From: Litorilituus sp.
GTDB lineage: Bacteria; Pseudomonadota; Gammaproteobacteria; Enterobacterales; Alteromonadaceae
Reading direction: 5' to 3'
Length of the DNA stretch: 34,623 nucleotides
Assembly (NCBI GenBank): GCA_030754235.1
Contig: JASMAS010000095.1
Span: 1 to 34,623 of the forward strand
Shown here: positions 1 through 9,168 of the stretch, in pieces
How positions within the stretch are numbered: the stretch's first letter is position 1
Layout of the letters: every line of letters starts with the position of its first letter
Translations under genes and position numbers: made by a program
Notes under the pieces: model-generated
Database searches by the model: none
Told to the model about the DNA's origin: nothing
The model's input: the letters and a program-made list of their open reading frames with translations, nothing else

Positions 1-423
1 GTAACAGGTACAGGTGCGGGTATTGCATTTTTCATGTTCATGGCAAATCGTTCTAATAATCCTCAAGCAATTTATGTTACCGCTCAACACGTTATTCTAG
101 GGGACTGGGTATTTACAACGCCTGCTGTTATTACCCAAATAATAACAGGTGTGTATTTGATGAATATGCAGGGCTATTCATTTTCTGCGCCTTGGTTTTA
201 TTGGGTTATGGGATTATTTACCTTTATTGGAGTCTGTTGGCTACCTGTGCTTCGTATTCAATACAAACTACGTGAGCTAGCCAAAATTTCTGTAGATTCA
301 AACCAAGTTACACCTGAATTTAAGTCACTGATGAAAACATGGACGCTGTTAGGTATACCTGCCTTTACAGCAATTTTGGCCATTTTCTGGTTAATGGTTT
401 TTAAGCCATTTCCTGTCGCTTAG
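1..423 (+). CDS. DUF2269 family integral membrane protein (5' end outside window)
   Basis: The reading frame is open from base 1 (it begins VTGTGAGIAFFMF), so the true start lies upstream and only about the last 140 residues are present. Visible features are a GTG-rich first membrane segment, then a conserved DUF2269-style block (NPQAIYVTAQHVILGDWVFTT, then PAVITQIITG) and three further hydrophobic helices. The biochemical role of this family is not established. It is often found next to DoxX-like proteins and short-chain dehydrogenases, and here too a DoxX-like gene follows after 10 bases, so the two are probably co-transcribed. An internal ATG at 34 would cut into the first membrane helix and is unlikely to be the real start. 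Confidence 0.8.
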   Translation, partial: VTGTGAGIAFFMFMANRSNNPQAIYVTAQHVILGDWVFTTPAVITQIITGVYLMNMQGYSFSAPWFYWVMGLFTFIGVCWLPVLRIQYKLRELAKISVDSNQVTPEFKSLMKTWTLLGIPAFTAILAIFWLMVFKPFPVA

Positions 424-433
424 AGGAGAGGGC

Positions 434-829
434 ATGAACACTATTAAACAAAATAGTTTAATGAAAGCCGCTAAGTTCTCACTTGCCTTTTTATGGATCT
501 TTACCGGGATAACCTCTATTTATTTTTCGCCAGAAGTTGGCTATGAAATTTTGGAAAGCGCCAGTATTACAGGGGTAATGGCAGATGTATCGGTTTATGC
601 TGGTGGTGCTTTAGATATTGTAATTGGTCTTTGGTTGTTAACCTCAATCAAAATAAGATTATGCTGCATTATTCAAGTTGTGATCATAGTCCTCTATACA
701 ATGCTTCTAACGTTTATCGATCCCAGTTTTTGGTTACATCCATTTGGACCGATAACTAAGAACTTTCCGATTATCGTGTTGATAGCTTTCATATATATTG
801 AAATGGCTACTACTGAGAATAATATTTAA
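434..829 (+). CDS. DoxX-like small membrane protein
   Basis: A 131-residue protein with four hydrophobic segments (about 14-30, 53-70, 75-95 and 106-123). The pattern FLWIFTGITSIYF near the N-terminus, a central AGGALDIVIGLWLL helix and a terminal helix after a PFGPITKNFP loop matches the DoxX-like family (PF13781 type), which is frequently fused to or beside NAD-dependent epimerases and DUF2269 proteins. A strong ribosome site (gaggagaggg) sits just before the ATG, and the DUF2269 gene ends 10 bases upstream, so this is one operon. The function of the family is uncertain; quinone- or redox-linked roles are only inferred from homologues. The gene looks intact. Confidence 0.75.
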   Translation: MNTIKQNSLMKAAKFSLAFLWIFTGITSIYFSPEVGYEILESASITGVMADVSVYAGGALDIVIGLWLLTSIKIRLCCIIQVVIIVLYTMLLTFIDPSFWLHPFGPITKNFPIIVLIAFIYIEMATTENNI

Positions 830-843
830 TGGATATAAATTAA

Positions 844-2259
844 GTGGATTCATCATTCTATTACTACAGCCTATTTGATTTAGCATGGTATTTAGTACCA
901 TTTCTTATAGTTATTTACATTTTGAATTCTTCATGGTTAAAAAAAATAATAGAAGAAAAACAAGCTAATCGGCTAAATAAGTTCAAAACACCATTGGTTG
1001 TTGTATTGGTTTGTTTTTCTGCATATTTGTTTTTAAGGGATGATGATCTCAACCCTGAGATCGTTGAACTATTAAAAGAGTATTCAAGTAAGATATCAAA
1101 AAACAACAACGGCAGCGTTTATCACATGGGGATGTGGTCAAGCCTAGAGTCTTCGCCTTATGAAGTAGGATTGTGGCGGATTGAACAATATGAAAAGTCT
1201 CTAGCTAATACTAATCTGCCATCAACATCTATTGAGTTTGACGATTATCCAGAGGAAGACTGGATAGAAGAAATATTGCCTGAAGATGAAAAACCTAAAT
1301 GGTTTTGTGATTATGATGAAATTGGTTGTTTAGAATCAATATATAGCCAATCAGAACAAGCAATATATCTTGGTGATGCTTTCTCAAAGCACATACAAAG
1401 GTATAACGGAGTATTCAGCTATACAAATTTTGGATTATACCAACAGCCGAGTATATATGGACCAATGATGAAGTTTGGCCCTGGTATTGATGTATTAAAA
1501 ATCAAACTTATATTAAACCTACATAATTTCAAATTAGGAAAAAGAGAAGCCGTTGTTGAAGAATTAATTCAATTAATAAATCATCATAAGTTAGTACTAG
1601 GGCAAACTCCTTATACAGTGTCTAAGGTTATTAGTGTTGTTGAGTTACAACTATTATATAAAGTCGCAGCTTTTTTGATTTCCAAAACTGATGATGAAGA
1701 CTTATCTGTGTGGAAGCCTTATATCGATTCATTGACTCAATTAAAGAAAGATCAACTAACGTTTAATAAACCTTTAAACCATGAATTTATGTCTAGCTAC
1801 AATTCATTTCAAATAGCAGGGTTAGGTAACTACAGAGAAAACTTACCTAGTATTTTAAAGTATTTACCAAAGAGTTTTTTATATAAGCCAAACAGAACAG
1901 CAAACTTAATGTATCAGGGAATGACGGTTAAAAAAGGGATGTATGAGTTGTTAGGTGACAGGATTCTCGTTCATGATAAACAAAATGTTGATGATACAAT
2001 TAAGTTTGATTTATCGAATCCTATTGGCTCTCTTTTGGCAATAACCGTTACGCCTAAGTACCTAGAACTTGATGGTGCTTTACATAATTTAGAAATATTT
2101 CAACGAATGACAAAGCATTTGTATCAGCAAAAGTTCAACAATGGTAATGAATCGTTTTTAAGCCCTTATACAGGCATGGAAGGAAGAATTAAGGGAAGCT
2201 TCTATTGTGTCGATGTACATGATAAAGATGATAAGCCAATTTGCTTATCTACAATTTAA
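844..2259 (+). CDS. Unrecognised membrane-anchored protein, N-terminal anchor related to next gene
   Basis: A 471-residue protein starting at GTG, not assigned to any family I know. Residues 14-29 and 49-65 are hydrophobic helices separated by a basic stretch (KKIIEEKQANRLNKFK). By the positive-inside rule the N-terminus is outside, the loop inside and the large C-terminal region (66-471) periplasmic. Two cysteine pairs in that region (C155/C162 and C455/C467) fit an oxidising compartment. An acidic segment lies around 131-150. The first ~47 residues align with the NERD protein that starts 19 bases after this gene (shared AWYL-P, S-W-K, I-E-Q-N-L-KF), so the anchor was duplicated or exchanged. 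Codon use is AT-rich. The start could also lie at a nearby in-frame codon, but GTG preserves the shared MD-S-Y opening. Confidence 0.7.
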   Translation: MDSSFYYYSLFDLAWYLVPFLIVIYILNSSWLKKIIEEKQANRLNKFKTPLVVVLVCFSAYLFLRDDDLNPEIVELLKEYSSKISKNNNGSVYHMGMWSSLESSPYEVGLWRIEQYEKSLANTNLPSTSIEFDDYPEEDWIEEILPEDEKPKWFCDYDEIGCLESIYSQSEQAIYLGDAFSKHIQRYNGVFSYTNFGLYQQPSIYGPMMKFGPGIDVLKIKLILNLHNFKLGKREAVVEELIQLINHHKLVLGQTPYTVSKVISVVELQLLYKVAAFLISKTDDEDLSVWKPYIDSLTQLKKDQLTFNKPLNHEFMSSYNSFQIAGLGNYRENLPSILKYLPKSFLYKPNRTANLMYQGMTVKKGMYELLGDRILVHDKQNVDDTIKFDLSNPIGSLLAITVTPKYLELDGALHNLEIFQRMTKHLYQQKFNNGNESFLSPYTGMEGRIKGSFYCVDVHDKDDKPICLSTI

Positions 2260-2278
2260 ATAAAGGACTTAATGTTAA

Positions 2279-3058
2279 ATGGATTTATCAATTTACCTCA
2301 ATATGATAATTAGTGCCGCTTGGTATTTATTACCGATCTTCATATTCGCTGTAATCATAAAATCAGCATGGTTCAAAGGCGTAATAGGCGAGTGGCAAGT
2401 TAACTTTCTTATCAAGTTTTTTCTAGACAAAAATGAATATCACCTAATTAAAAACGTAACGCTGCCTACTGATGATGGAACCACTCAGATTGATCACATC
2501 ATAGTATCAAGATATGGTGTTTTTGTAGTTGAAACCAAGAATATGAAAGGTTGGATCTTTGGTAGTATTAACCAAAAGCAATGGACTCAACAAATCTTTA
2601 AGCACAAGTCTAAATTTCAAAACCCACTTCACCAAAACTATAAGCATGTCAAAATGTTAGAAGATCTTCTCTTTATGGGAAGTTACGCAAAGAATGATAG
2701 TATATTCTCAGTCATTATCTTTATTGGTGATAGTACCTTTAAAACAAAAATGCCAGAGAATGTAAGGTTTGCTCGCGGTGGCATTGAATACATTAAAAGT
2801 AAAACCAACATTATTTTCAATCTTCAAGAAGTTGCAAGTGTTATTGAACAGATTGAAAGCGGCAGGTTAGAGCGAGGCTTTAAAACTAACCGACAACACG
2901 TTAAGCATGTAAGACAAATTATAAAAGAAAAACTTGATACAAATTCATGCTCAAAGTGCGGTGCAGAGATGGTGTTACGAAAAGCCACCAAAGGTAAAAA
3001 TGCAGGTAGTGAGTTTTTAGGTTGTAGTACATTTCCTAAGTGTAGAAATATATTGTAG
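2279..3058 (+). CDS. Membrane-anchored NERD nuclease-like protein with C-terminal zinc ribbon
   Basis: A 259-residue protein. Residues 13-30 form a membrane helix. Residues ~45-150 are a NERD (nuclease-related) domain with the restriction-like active-site pattern: D72 in TQIDHIIVSRYG, then E85 and K87 in VVETKN, followed by KGWIFG. The C-terminus (224-255) is a topoisomerase-type zinc ribbon with C224, C227, C249 and C255 (CSKCGAEM ... GCSTFPKC). NERD proteins are predicted nucleases or DNA-processing enzymes; direct activity data for most members are lacking. The zinc ribbon suggests contact with nucleic acid. Being tethered with the nuclease domain cytoplasmic, it could act on incoming DNA, but this is inference. 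It shares its N-terminal anchor with the preceding gene and is probably co-transcribed with it. Confidence 0.85.
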   Translation: MDLSIYLNMIISAAWYLLPIFIFAVIIKSAWFKGVIGEWQVNFLIKFFLDKNEYHLIKNVTLPTDDGTTQIDHIIVSRYGVFVVETKNMKGWIFGSINQKQWTQQIFKHKSKFQNPLHQNYKHVKMLEDLLFMGSYAKNDSIFSVIIFIGDSTFKTKMPENVRFARGGIEYIKSKTNIIFNLQEVASVIEQIESGRLERGFKTNRQHVKHVRQIIKEKLDTNSCSKCGAEMVLRKATKGKNAGSEFLGCSTFPKCRNIL

Positions 3059-3208
3059 TTTAGTGAGTGAACATGTTGAAATGTACAATTAAATCAGTTT
3101 ATTAATGTCGTATATCTATATTTTAAAATTTAATTTGTAAAAAATGTTTAGTAAATCATAAAACGATGATTCACAGTTTTCAGAAATTATTACTTTAAAA
3201 GGAGTTTT

Positions 3209-3618
3209 TCTGGTAGCGGGGTTCGTTCCATCTGGTTACGTCACAATTTAGAAAACTTCAAAAAACGTCTTAATGCGACAGAGGTACTGAGTATTGTGCT
3301 AGTGCAGGCTATCATGATTATCAACTATATCTGGCAATTAATAATATTGACCATACGAAAACAAAAGCGATGTCACCACTAACAAATGGGATCTGTGAAC
3401 GGATCCATAAAACGATCTTAAACGAGTTTTATCAAATAACGTTTAGGAAAAAAATCTACTCAACGATGTAGGAATTGCAAAAAGATCTAGACGAATGGAT
3501 GGATTACTATAACAATGAACTAACTCATCAAGGTAAAAAGTGCTGTGGACGAACTCTGCTAGAAACTTTAGTTGATGGAAAGTCGATTTGGGCTGAAAAG
3601 AATTTAGCTCAAATCTAA
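3209..3618 (+). pseudogene. IS481-family transposase remnant
   Basis: Conceptual translation shows decayed IS481-type transposase. In one frame 3215-3271 reads SGVRSIWLRHNLENFKKRL, the junction after the helix-turn-helix region. At about 3272-3277 the frame shifts and the text jumps to the second catalytic aspartate block (DRGTEYC), so the part holding the first catalytic aspartate is deleted. The frame then continues through SPLTNGICERIHKTILNEFY, meets an in-frame TAG at about 3466, and resumes with the Y-YNNE-THQGK-C-GRT-LETL tail up to TAA at 3616. The DDE-type enzyme cannot be made. It marks an old insertion between the NERD gene and the 3' end of rne. Confidence 0.85.
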
Positions 3619-3619
3619 G

Positions 3620-3654
3620 CTGACAAGACACCCTAAAAATAGGGTAACTGTCAG
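3620..3654. repeat. Probable IS481-type terminal inverted-repeat hairpin
   Basis: Directly after the transposase remnant's stop codon lies an interrupted palindrome: CTGACA (3620-3625) pairs with TGTCAG (3649-3654), and ACCCTA (3630-3635) pairs with TAGGGT (3640-3645) across an AAAA loop. Position and layout suit the right end of the element. No matching left end was found upstream. The hairpin may also help end rne transcription, which reads toward it from the other side, although no clean U-run follows. Confidence 0.55.
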
Positions 3655-3665
3655 TTCAGGTCTGA

Positions 3666-3690
3666 GCTACTACAGTTGGCTACTACAGTT
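3666..3690. repeat. 13-bp tandem duplication
   Basis: The unit GCTACTACAGTT occurs at 3666-3677 and again at 3679-3690, separated by a single G. It lies between the insertion-element end and the rne stop codon. It could be slippage or part of the insertion scar; no function is apparent. Confidence 0.6.
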
Positions 3691-3702
3691 TACTAAATTA
3701 AA

Positions 3703-6700
3703 TTAACTACTTGGATTTGTCGCCTTAGCGGAGCTGTGATTTTTAGCATCCGCAATAATTGCTGTTTTACCTGAAGCTTGATGTACCATTCTGTTTTCTT
3801 CAGCCATAAAGCTAGTTGGAATGTCCTTTATCATGGTAATTGTTTCAGTTTTCGTCATTGGTGAAGTTGCACGCCCTGATAAACGATTAGCTTTTTTTAC
3901 TTGGCGCGCTAACTTTTTATCTTTAGGGGCAGATTTTTTAGTTGCTGGTTTAGTTTTTGCTTTTGTTACTTTTTTTGGGGGCTCAACTATACTTTCATCC
4001 AGTGTGTCGGCATCAACGTTAGTATTTGTTTCTTCAGCTTTATCGTCAATTTCATTAGCACTAGCACTATTTTGGCTGGTTTGCTTAGTCTCAGTTTTAA
4101 CTTCCTTTACCGTTTCAGTAATTTCGCTTTCTTGCACTGGTAAAGCATCTTTGTCTGCGACTTTTTCAATTGCTTTAGTATCAACCGCTTCTTTCGTGTT
4201 TTTAGCTGGTTTTCTGGTTGTTTTAGTTTTCTCAACGTTAACTTCTGGGTTGATTTCAGCTTCAGCTTCAGCTGTTGCTGGTATTACATATTCAGCTTTT
4301 GTTTCCTGTACTTCTGAAGAAACGTCAGGATTTTTCTCATCAATGCTATCAAAAGGTAAGTCTTGTTGTACTTCTTCTACTACTTTTAATTCAGCTTTTT
4401 TACTTTTAACATCAGTTTTAGCCGTGTTTTCGTTTACTATAGCTTGCTCTGGAAGTTGGTTCGCTTCTATTTCAGGATAACGTGCTTCGATTGCCTCATT
4501 AGCTAGTTCTGTTGTTTGCTCTGTTTCAGTAGTTTGCTTCTCGCGACGTTTACGTTGGCTATTTGCACGAACATGTCTAGGAGAACGGCGATTTCTTGTG
4601 CGCTCCTCTGATTGTCCAGACTCTTGCTTTGAGGAGACTTTTTCATGCTGCCCTTCATTAGCAAGTACTTCGGTATCCGTTACTTTTTCTGCGTTAACAG
4701 GTTTTTTTTCTGTATTAGTTTCATCAACTGCTTTTTCTTTGTTTACTCGAACTTTTTTACGGTTTGTTCTACGTTGACGACGCTCAGCTACAACCTCTTC
4801 TTTGACCTGCTTATTCTTGTCTTGACCATGCTTGCGAGGTTGTTTTATTGGTTTAGCACTTTCCTTGCTCTCTGCTTGTTCACTGTTAGTATGACGAGCG
4901 TTACGACTTTTCTCAGACTGTTTAGTATTTACATTGTCAGTGCGCTCATCGTTGTGGCGTTTACCTCTATTATTACGCGTATTGCCACGGCGTTGCCCTT
5001 GGCGCTTGCCTTGTTGATTTCGGTTATCCTGACGTTTAGGTCTTTGTGTTACTTTTTCTTCAACAACTTCTTCGCTGTTAAATAACCCTTTTAACCAAGC
5101 AAAGAAGCCCGTTGGTTTTTCTTTCGTTGTAACTTTTGCTTTGGGTTGTACCTCTAGTTGCACACGCTTAGGTGCAGCCATACCTTGTCCCATCGCTTGA
5201 ATTAAAGGTTCATCGCGTTTAGTTGCTTCTTTATCAAACTTAGGCATTTTGGCTTCTTCAAGTGCCGCTTCTTTTACTTCAACTTGATAACTGGCTTCAG
5301 CAACGCTTTCATCTTTTTTAACACGCAATACTTCATATTGCGGAGTATCCATATGCGGATTAGGTATAATTAATACTTTAACGCCGTGATGCTTTTCAAT
5401 ATGCATGACCGAGCGACGTTTTTCATTTAATAAATATGTAGCAACAGGAACAGGTACTTGTGCTTGTACATGTTGAGTGTTTTCTTTTATCGCTTCTTCT
5501 TCCATTAAACGAAGTACTGATAATGCTAAAGACTCAACACCTCGCACTTGTCCTGTTCCGCTACAACGAGGACAAACACCTTGGCTAGTTTCCCCAATGG
5601 AAGGGCGTAAACGTTGACGAGACATTTCTAGTAAGCCAAAGCGAGAGATGCGACCTAATTGAATACGAGCTCTGTCTTGACGAACAGCATCACGCATACG
5701 GTTTTCAACTTCCCGTTGATGACGAACTGGCGTCATATCAATAAAGTCAATCACTACTAAACCACCTAAATCACGTAAACGTAATTGGCGGGCAATTTCT
5801 TCTGCGGCTTCTAAGTTAGTATTAAATGCTGTTTCTTCAATATCACTGCCTTTAGTTGCGCGGGCAGAGTTGATGTCAATTGATGTCATCGCTTCTGTTG
5901 GATCAATCACAATTGAACCGCCAGAGGGTAGTCGTACCTCACGTTGAAATGCTGTTTCTATTTGTGTTTCTATTTGATAGTGAGTAAATAGTGGTACGTC
6001 ACTGTTATATAGTTTTATTTTGCTAATGAAGTCAGGGCGTACTACCTCAATATGCTTTTTAACACTTTCATAGGTTCTCGGGCGATCAATAAGTACTTCG
6101 CCAATATCACGACGTAAATAATCACGAATAGCACGTAAAATAAGGTTGGTTTCTTGATGGATTAAAAAAGGAGCAGGGCGGCTTTTAGCAGCATCACTGA
6201 TGGCTTTCCAATGGTGTAATAAAACACTTAAATCCCACTCTAATTCATCATAAGCTTTACCTACTCCAGCAGTACGTACAATTAAGCCCATACCTTTAGG
6301 TAAATCAAGCTTGCTCAAAGAGGCTTTTAGCTCAGTACGTTCGTCACCTTCAATACGGCGTGAAATGCCGCCAGCACGAGGGTTATTTGGCATTAATACT
6401 AAATAGCTTCCTGCTAAACTGATAAAAGTGGTTAAGGCCGCACCTTTTTGACCACGTTCTTCTTTATCAATTTGTACTATAACCTCTTGCCCTTCTTTTA
6501 GTACTTCTTTGATGTTCGGTCGGCCTTTAAAGGTATAACCGCTAGGGAAGTATTCGCGTGCAATTTCTTTCATTGGTAAGAAACCATGGCGCTCTGCACC
6601 ATAGTCGACAAAAGCTGCTTCTAAAGAAGGTTCAATACGGGTGATTTTTGCTTTATAGATATTTGATTTTTTTTGTTCATGGCCCGGGCTTTCGATATCT

Positions 6701-6780
6701 AAATCGTAAAGTTTTTGTCCATCAACAAGTGCCACGCGCAATTCTTCAGATTGGGTAGCGTTTATTAACATACGTTTCAT
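3703..6780 (-). CDS. rne: Ribonuclease E
   Basis: 1025 residues, close to the E. coli length of 1061. This essential endoribonuclease starts mRNA decay, matures rRNA and tRNA, and scaffolds the degradosome. Seen in sequence: S1 domain at ~35-125; the 5'-sensor and RNase H-like core to ~400; catalytic D302 (in [14 protein letters not shown]) and D345 (in LVVIDFIDM); Zn-link CPRC with C403/C406; small domain to ~510. At 557-568 the segment [12 protein letters not shown] is the expected amphipathic membrane-targeting helix. The remaining ~450 residues are low-complexity, rich in K, R, E, Q and N, as in degradosome scaffolds, with arginine/lysine-rich RNA-binding stretches around 590-720. The start [10 protein letters not shown] is the family's canonical start. 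It is monocistronic and divergent from rluC. Confidence 0.97.
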   Translation of the reverse strand: MKRMLINATQSEELRVALVDGQKLYDLDIESPGHEQKKSNIYKAKITRIEPSLEAAFVDYGAERHGFLPMKEIAREYFPSGYTFKGRPNIKEVLKEGQEVIVQIDKEERGQKGAALTTFISLAGSYLVLMPNNPRAGGISRRIEGDERTELKASLSKLDLPKGMGLIVRTAGVGKAYDELEWDLSVLLHHWKAISDAAKSRPAPFLIHQETNLILRAIRDYLRRDIGEVLIDRPRTYESVKKHIEVVRPDFISKIKLYNSDVPLFTHYQIETQIETAFQREVRLPSGGSIVIDPTEAMTSIDINSARATKGSDIEETAFNTNLEAAEEIARQLRLRDLGGLVVIDFIDMTPVRHQREVENRMRDAVRQDRARIQLGRISRFGLLEMSRQRLRPSIGETSQGVCPRCSGTGQVRGVESLALSVLRLMEEEAIKENTQHVQAQVPVPVATYLLNEKRRSVMHIEKHHGVKVLIIPNPHMDTPQYEVLRVKKDESVAEASYQVEVKEAALEEAKMPKFDKEATKRDEPLIQAMGQGMAAPKRVQLEVQPKAKVTTKEKPTGFFAWLKGLFNSEEVVEEKVTQRPKRQDNRNQQGKRQGQRRGNTRNNRGKRHNDERTDNVNTKQSEKSRNARHTNSEQAESKESAKPIKQPRKHGQDKNKQVKEEVVAERRQRRTNRKKVRVNKEKAVDETNTEKKPVNAEKVTDTEVLANEGQHEKVSSKQESGQSEERTRNRRSPRHVRANSQRKRREKQTTETEQTTELANEAIEARYPEIEANQLPEQAIVNENTAKTDVKSKKAELKVVEEVQQDLPFDSIDEKNPDVSSEVQETKAEYVIPATAEAEAEINPEVNVEKTKTTRKPAKNTKEAVDTKAIEKVADKDALPVQESEITETVKEVKTETKQTSQNSASANEIDDKAEETNTNVDADTLDESIVEPPKKVTKAKTKPATKKSAPKDKKLARQVKKANRLSGRATSPMTKTETITMIKDIPTSFMAEENRMVHQASGKTAIIADAKNHSSAKATNPSS

Positions 6781-6841
6781 AGTTTGTTTGACTCATTTTT
6801 AAGTCACAACACACTAAAGCTTAGTACACAAAGTAGTGCAA

Positions 6842-6870
6842 TCTATAGCGATGTAACAGCATTTTGTCAG
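6842..6870 (-). promoter_or_regulatory. Sigma70 promoter candidate for rne
   Basis: On the minus strand the -35 box CTGACA (6870-6865) and the -10 box TATAGA (6847-6842) are separated by exactly 17 bases. Transcription would begin near 6835, giving a leader of about 55 bases. In E. coli rne is read from several promoters with a long self-regulatory leader, so further promoters upstream in the 7000-7450 region are possible. Confidence 0.6.
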
Positions 6871-7459
6871 CCTCACGGGTGTCAATCTTAACGTGTCATC
6901 AAACCACGTTAAGCTGTTATAAATTTTGATTGTTTTAAATCACTAGGGTACTGAATATATCAATACCATAGTGCTATTATTTCTTTATGTGCTCAGCTAG
7001 CGTGCTGTGCGCACCTACTGACAGAAGGTTAACAATGTTGTTTGCCGAGCGACTTTTTACGCTTTTGTTTTTGGCACTGCATTGTTGGTGAAAATTACGT
7101 TCTGGAAGTAAGCATATTAAATAAAATTGCTTTATGGAGCTGGGCTAGTATCAATATAAAATGATAAAAACTGTTTATGCTGTTCCCTGACAAGTTACGC
7201 GCGTCAGTTATTGCAATAGGCCGTTCTATTGGTATGTCAGCTAACATTTACAATGTTGTGCATACTAATGTGGCCGCAGTTTGCCTCTTACGTCTCTCTT
7301 TAGAGCTTCTAAAGTTTAATGCTAGGTTACTTACCATGTTTACTATTTATTTATCTAGTAAGTAATGTTAATTAAGCATTAAGGTTTGTATTATCCCTTA
7401 TATAATAGAATAAGCCAATAAAAAAACAGATTAATTATCAAAAAGCGATAAAAAAAGTG

Positions 7460-7474
7460 TGTTAAACTGCGCGC
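7460..7474 (+). promoter_or_regulatory. Extended -10 promoter candidate for rluC with GC discriminator
   Basis: The string TGTTAAACT (7460-7468) is an extended -10 element (TG at 7460-7461, hexamer TAAACT at 7463-7468) with no convincing -35 box. It is followed at once by GCGCGCC (7469-7475), a GC-rich discriminator identical to the one at the yceD promoter. Transcription would begin about 7475, 34 bases before the rluC ATG. Confidence 0.5.
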
Positions 7475-7508
7475 CATAGCCAAATTGATATCGAATAATC
7501 ACTAAATC

Positions 7509-8504
7509 ATGTCACAAAAGCCTCAAATAACACCACAACAACATACTCAATCGGGTGAGGAAAATAAACCCAAAGTACGTTTTATTACCATTGATGCCGA
7601 AGATGCAGGTCAGCGTATTGATAACTTTTTGCTTAGAACACTAAAAGGTGTTCCCAAAAGTCATTTATATCGATTAATGCGTAAAGGCGAAATCCGAGTG
7701 AATAAAAAGCGTATTAAGCCAGTGTACAAATTACATATTGATGATGTGATTCGTATTGCACCAATTCGCGTTTCTGAAAAAACAGATTCAGTATCAACTA
7801 GTCTCAATGTCGTGTCAAAACTTGAAGAACAAATACTTTTTGAAGATGATAGGCTAATTGTTATGAATAAACCCTCAGGCATGGCTGTGCATGGCGGTAG
7901 CGGATTGAGTTTTGGTTTAATTGAGGCACTAAGAGCATTACGCCCTGAAGCGCGAATGTTAGAACTTGTTCACCGACTCGACAGAGATACTTCCGGTTGT
8001 TTAGTGGTCGCGAAAAAACGCTCTGCTTTACGACATTTACATGAGCAGCTTCGCAATAAAAAGGTACAAAAATTTTACCATGCCTTAGTTAAGGGGCATT
8101 GGTCTACAAAACTAACCCGTGTTACCGAAAGTCTAAAGAAGAATGATCTTAAGTCAGGTGAGCGTGTGGTGGTAGTTGATAATGTCAATGGTAAAGCGTC
8201 AGAAACCCGCTATAAAGTGTTAGAGCGTTACCGAGGGGCAACTTTAGTACGAGCATTTCCTGTGACCGGCAGAACCCATCAAATCCGTGTTCATTGTCAA
8301 ACGAGTGGTCACTCTATTGCTATGGATGCTAAATATGGTCATGAAGAATTTGATGCCCAGATGAAATCCAAAGGCTTAAAACGGTTGTTTTTACATGCTG
8401 CGAGTATTGAATTTACGCACCCTCATACTGAGCAGCGTATAAAAATAGAAGCCCCCCTTGAACCAAGCTTAGAAAAACTGCTTTCAACATTAGTAAAAGA
8501 ATAA
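7509..8504 (+). CDS. rluC: 23S rRNA pseudouridine synthase RluC
   Basis: 331 residues, RluA/RluC family. In E. coli RluC makes pseudouridines 955, 2504 and 2580 of 23S rRNA. Seen here: a basic N-terminal extension, an S4 RNA-binding domain at ~33-95 (GQRIDNFLLR ... KGEIRVNKKR), and the catalytic domain with the signature HRLDRDTSG around 155-163, where the aspartate after R is the catalytic nucleophile. The conserved TGRTHQIRVH motif follows near 256-265. Its place divergent from rne is the gammaproteobacterial arrangement, which supports RluC over RluD. No strong Shine-Dalgarno precedes the ATG. The HAD hydrolase gene starts 13 bases downstream, so the two are likely one operon. Confidence 0.95.
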   Translation: MSQKPQITPQQHTQSGEENKPKVRFITIDAEDAGQRIDNFLLRTLKGVPKSHLYRLMRKGEIRVNKKRIKPVYKLHIDDVIRIAPIRVSEKTDSVSTSLNVVSKLEEQILFEDDRLIVMNKPSGMAVHGGSGLSFGLIEALRALRPEARMLELVHRLDRDTSGCLVVAKKRSALRHLHEQLRNKKVQKFYHALVKGHWSTKLTRVTESLKKNDLKSGERVVVVDNVNGKASETRYKVLERYRGATLVRAFPVTGRTHQIRVHCQTSGHSIAMDAKYGHEEFDAQMKSKGLKRLFLHAASIEFTHPHTEQRIKIEAPLEPSLEKLLSTLVKE

Positions 8505-8517
8505 TGGATTAAGAAGT

Positions 8518-9168
8518 ATGCAAGATTATAAGTTAATTATCTTTGACTGGGATGGCACCTTGATGGACTCTGTAGACCGTATTGTTTCTTCAATGCAATC
8601 GGCAGCAAAAACTGTGGGATTGCTGATTCCGACAAATGATGAGGTTAAACAAATAATCGGCTTAAGTATTACTGAGGCGTTAGAGCATTTATTTGCAGGT
8701 ATTACAGGTGAGCAAATTGACGCAATGCGCTCACAATATAAATATCAATACCAAGAAATTGATAATACCCCTACACCTTTATTTGAAAATGCCATGAACT
8801 TACTTTCTCAGCTAAAACAACAAAACAAACTTTTAGCTGTTGCAACAGGCAAGGGGAGAGAGGGGTTAAATAGGGTGTTGCATATCAGTAAAACGGAAGG
8901 TTTTTTTCATACCACACGCTGTGCAGGTGAAATGCCTTCTAAACCTAGCCCTAAAATGCTAACCAGTATTCTAGCCGAGTTAAAGGTTGCAACTCATGAA
9001 GCCATTATGATTGGTGACACGAGTCATGATTTGAAAATGGCAAAAAATGCGGGTGTTGACAGTATAGGTGTCACTCATGGGGTACATGATAAGCACGTGC
9101 TAAATCAATATAACCCCAAAGCTGTAGTAGACTCTTTAACTGAACTTCATCAACTATTGCTCGGCTAA
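8518..9168 (+). CDS. HAD-superfamily hydrolase, phosphoglycolate phosphatase-like
   Basis: 216 residues with all four HAD motifs: DWDGT (D9 nucleophile, D11 acid/base) at the start, the threonine of VATGKG near 116, the lysine of PSKPSPKML near 144, and the GDTSHDLKMAKNAG acidic motif near 165. A helical cap lies between residues ~17 and 85, making it subclass IA, like Gph or YjjG-type phosphatases. The substrate cannot be read from the sequence; phosphoglycolate or a sugar/nucleotide phosphate is likely. The gene follows rluC by 13 bases and its 3' end overlaps the 3' end of the convergent yceF gene by 15 bases, so the two transcripts are complementary at their ends. Confidence 0.88.
   Translation: MQDYKLIIFDWDGTLMDSVDRIVSSMQSAAKTVGLLIPTNDEVKQIIGLSITEALEHLFAGITGEQIDAMRSQYKYQYQEIDNTPTPLFENAMNLLSQLKQQNKLLAVATGKGREGLNRVLHISKTEGFFHTTRCAGEMPSKPSPKMLTSILAELKVATHEAIMIGDTSHDLKMAKNAGVDSIGVTHGVHDKHVLNQYNPKAVVDSLTELHQLLLG

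Larger units (their letters stand above)
6781..7508. other. Divergent rne/rluC intergenic region (728 bases)
   Basis: It contains the rne promoter candidate near 6842-6870 and the rluC promoter near 7460-7474. A TATAAT also sits at 7401-7406 but has no good -35 box at normal distance. A GC-richer patch with local self-complementarity (GTGC-TGTGC-GCAC) lies near 7002-7014. A 62-codon open frame at 7177-7365 has no ribosome site or recognisable product and is not called. In enterobacteria the rne leader is a long structured element through which RNase E controls its own mRNA; whether this region does so cannot be told by eye. Confidence 0.5.

Noticed and set aside
3821..4480. 219-codon plus-strand frame opposite the rne C-terminal region
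   Set aside because: It mirrors the low-complexity K/E-rich tail of RNase E on the other strand (S/V/F-rich antisense), with no ribosome site.
4645..5085. 146-codon plus-strand frame opposite rne
   Set aside because: Antisense shadow of the lysine/arginine-rich rne region, giving a phenylalanine-rich product without family features.
7177..7365. 62-codon open frame in the rne/rluC gap
   Set aside because: No ribosome site, no recognised domain, and a leucine/valine-rich composition expected from random AT-rich sequence; more likely part of the untranslated region.
7401..7406. TATAAT as the main rluC promoter
   Set aside because: There is no -35 box at suitable spacing, and the extended -10 at 7460 is nearer and better placed.
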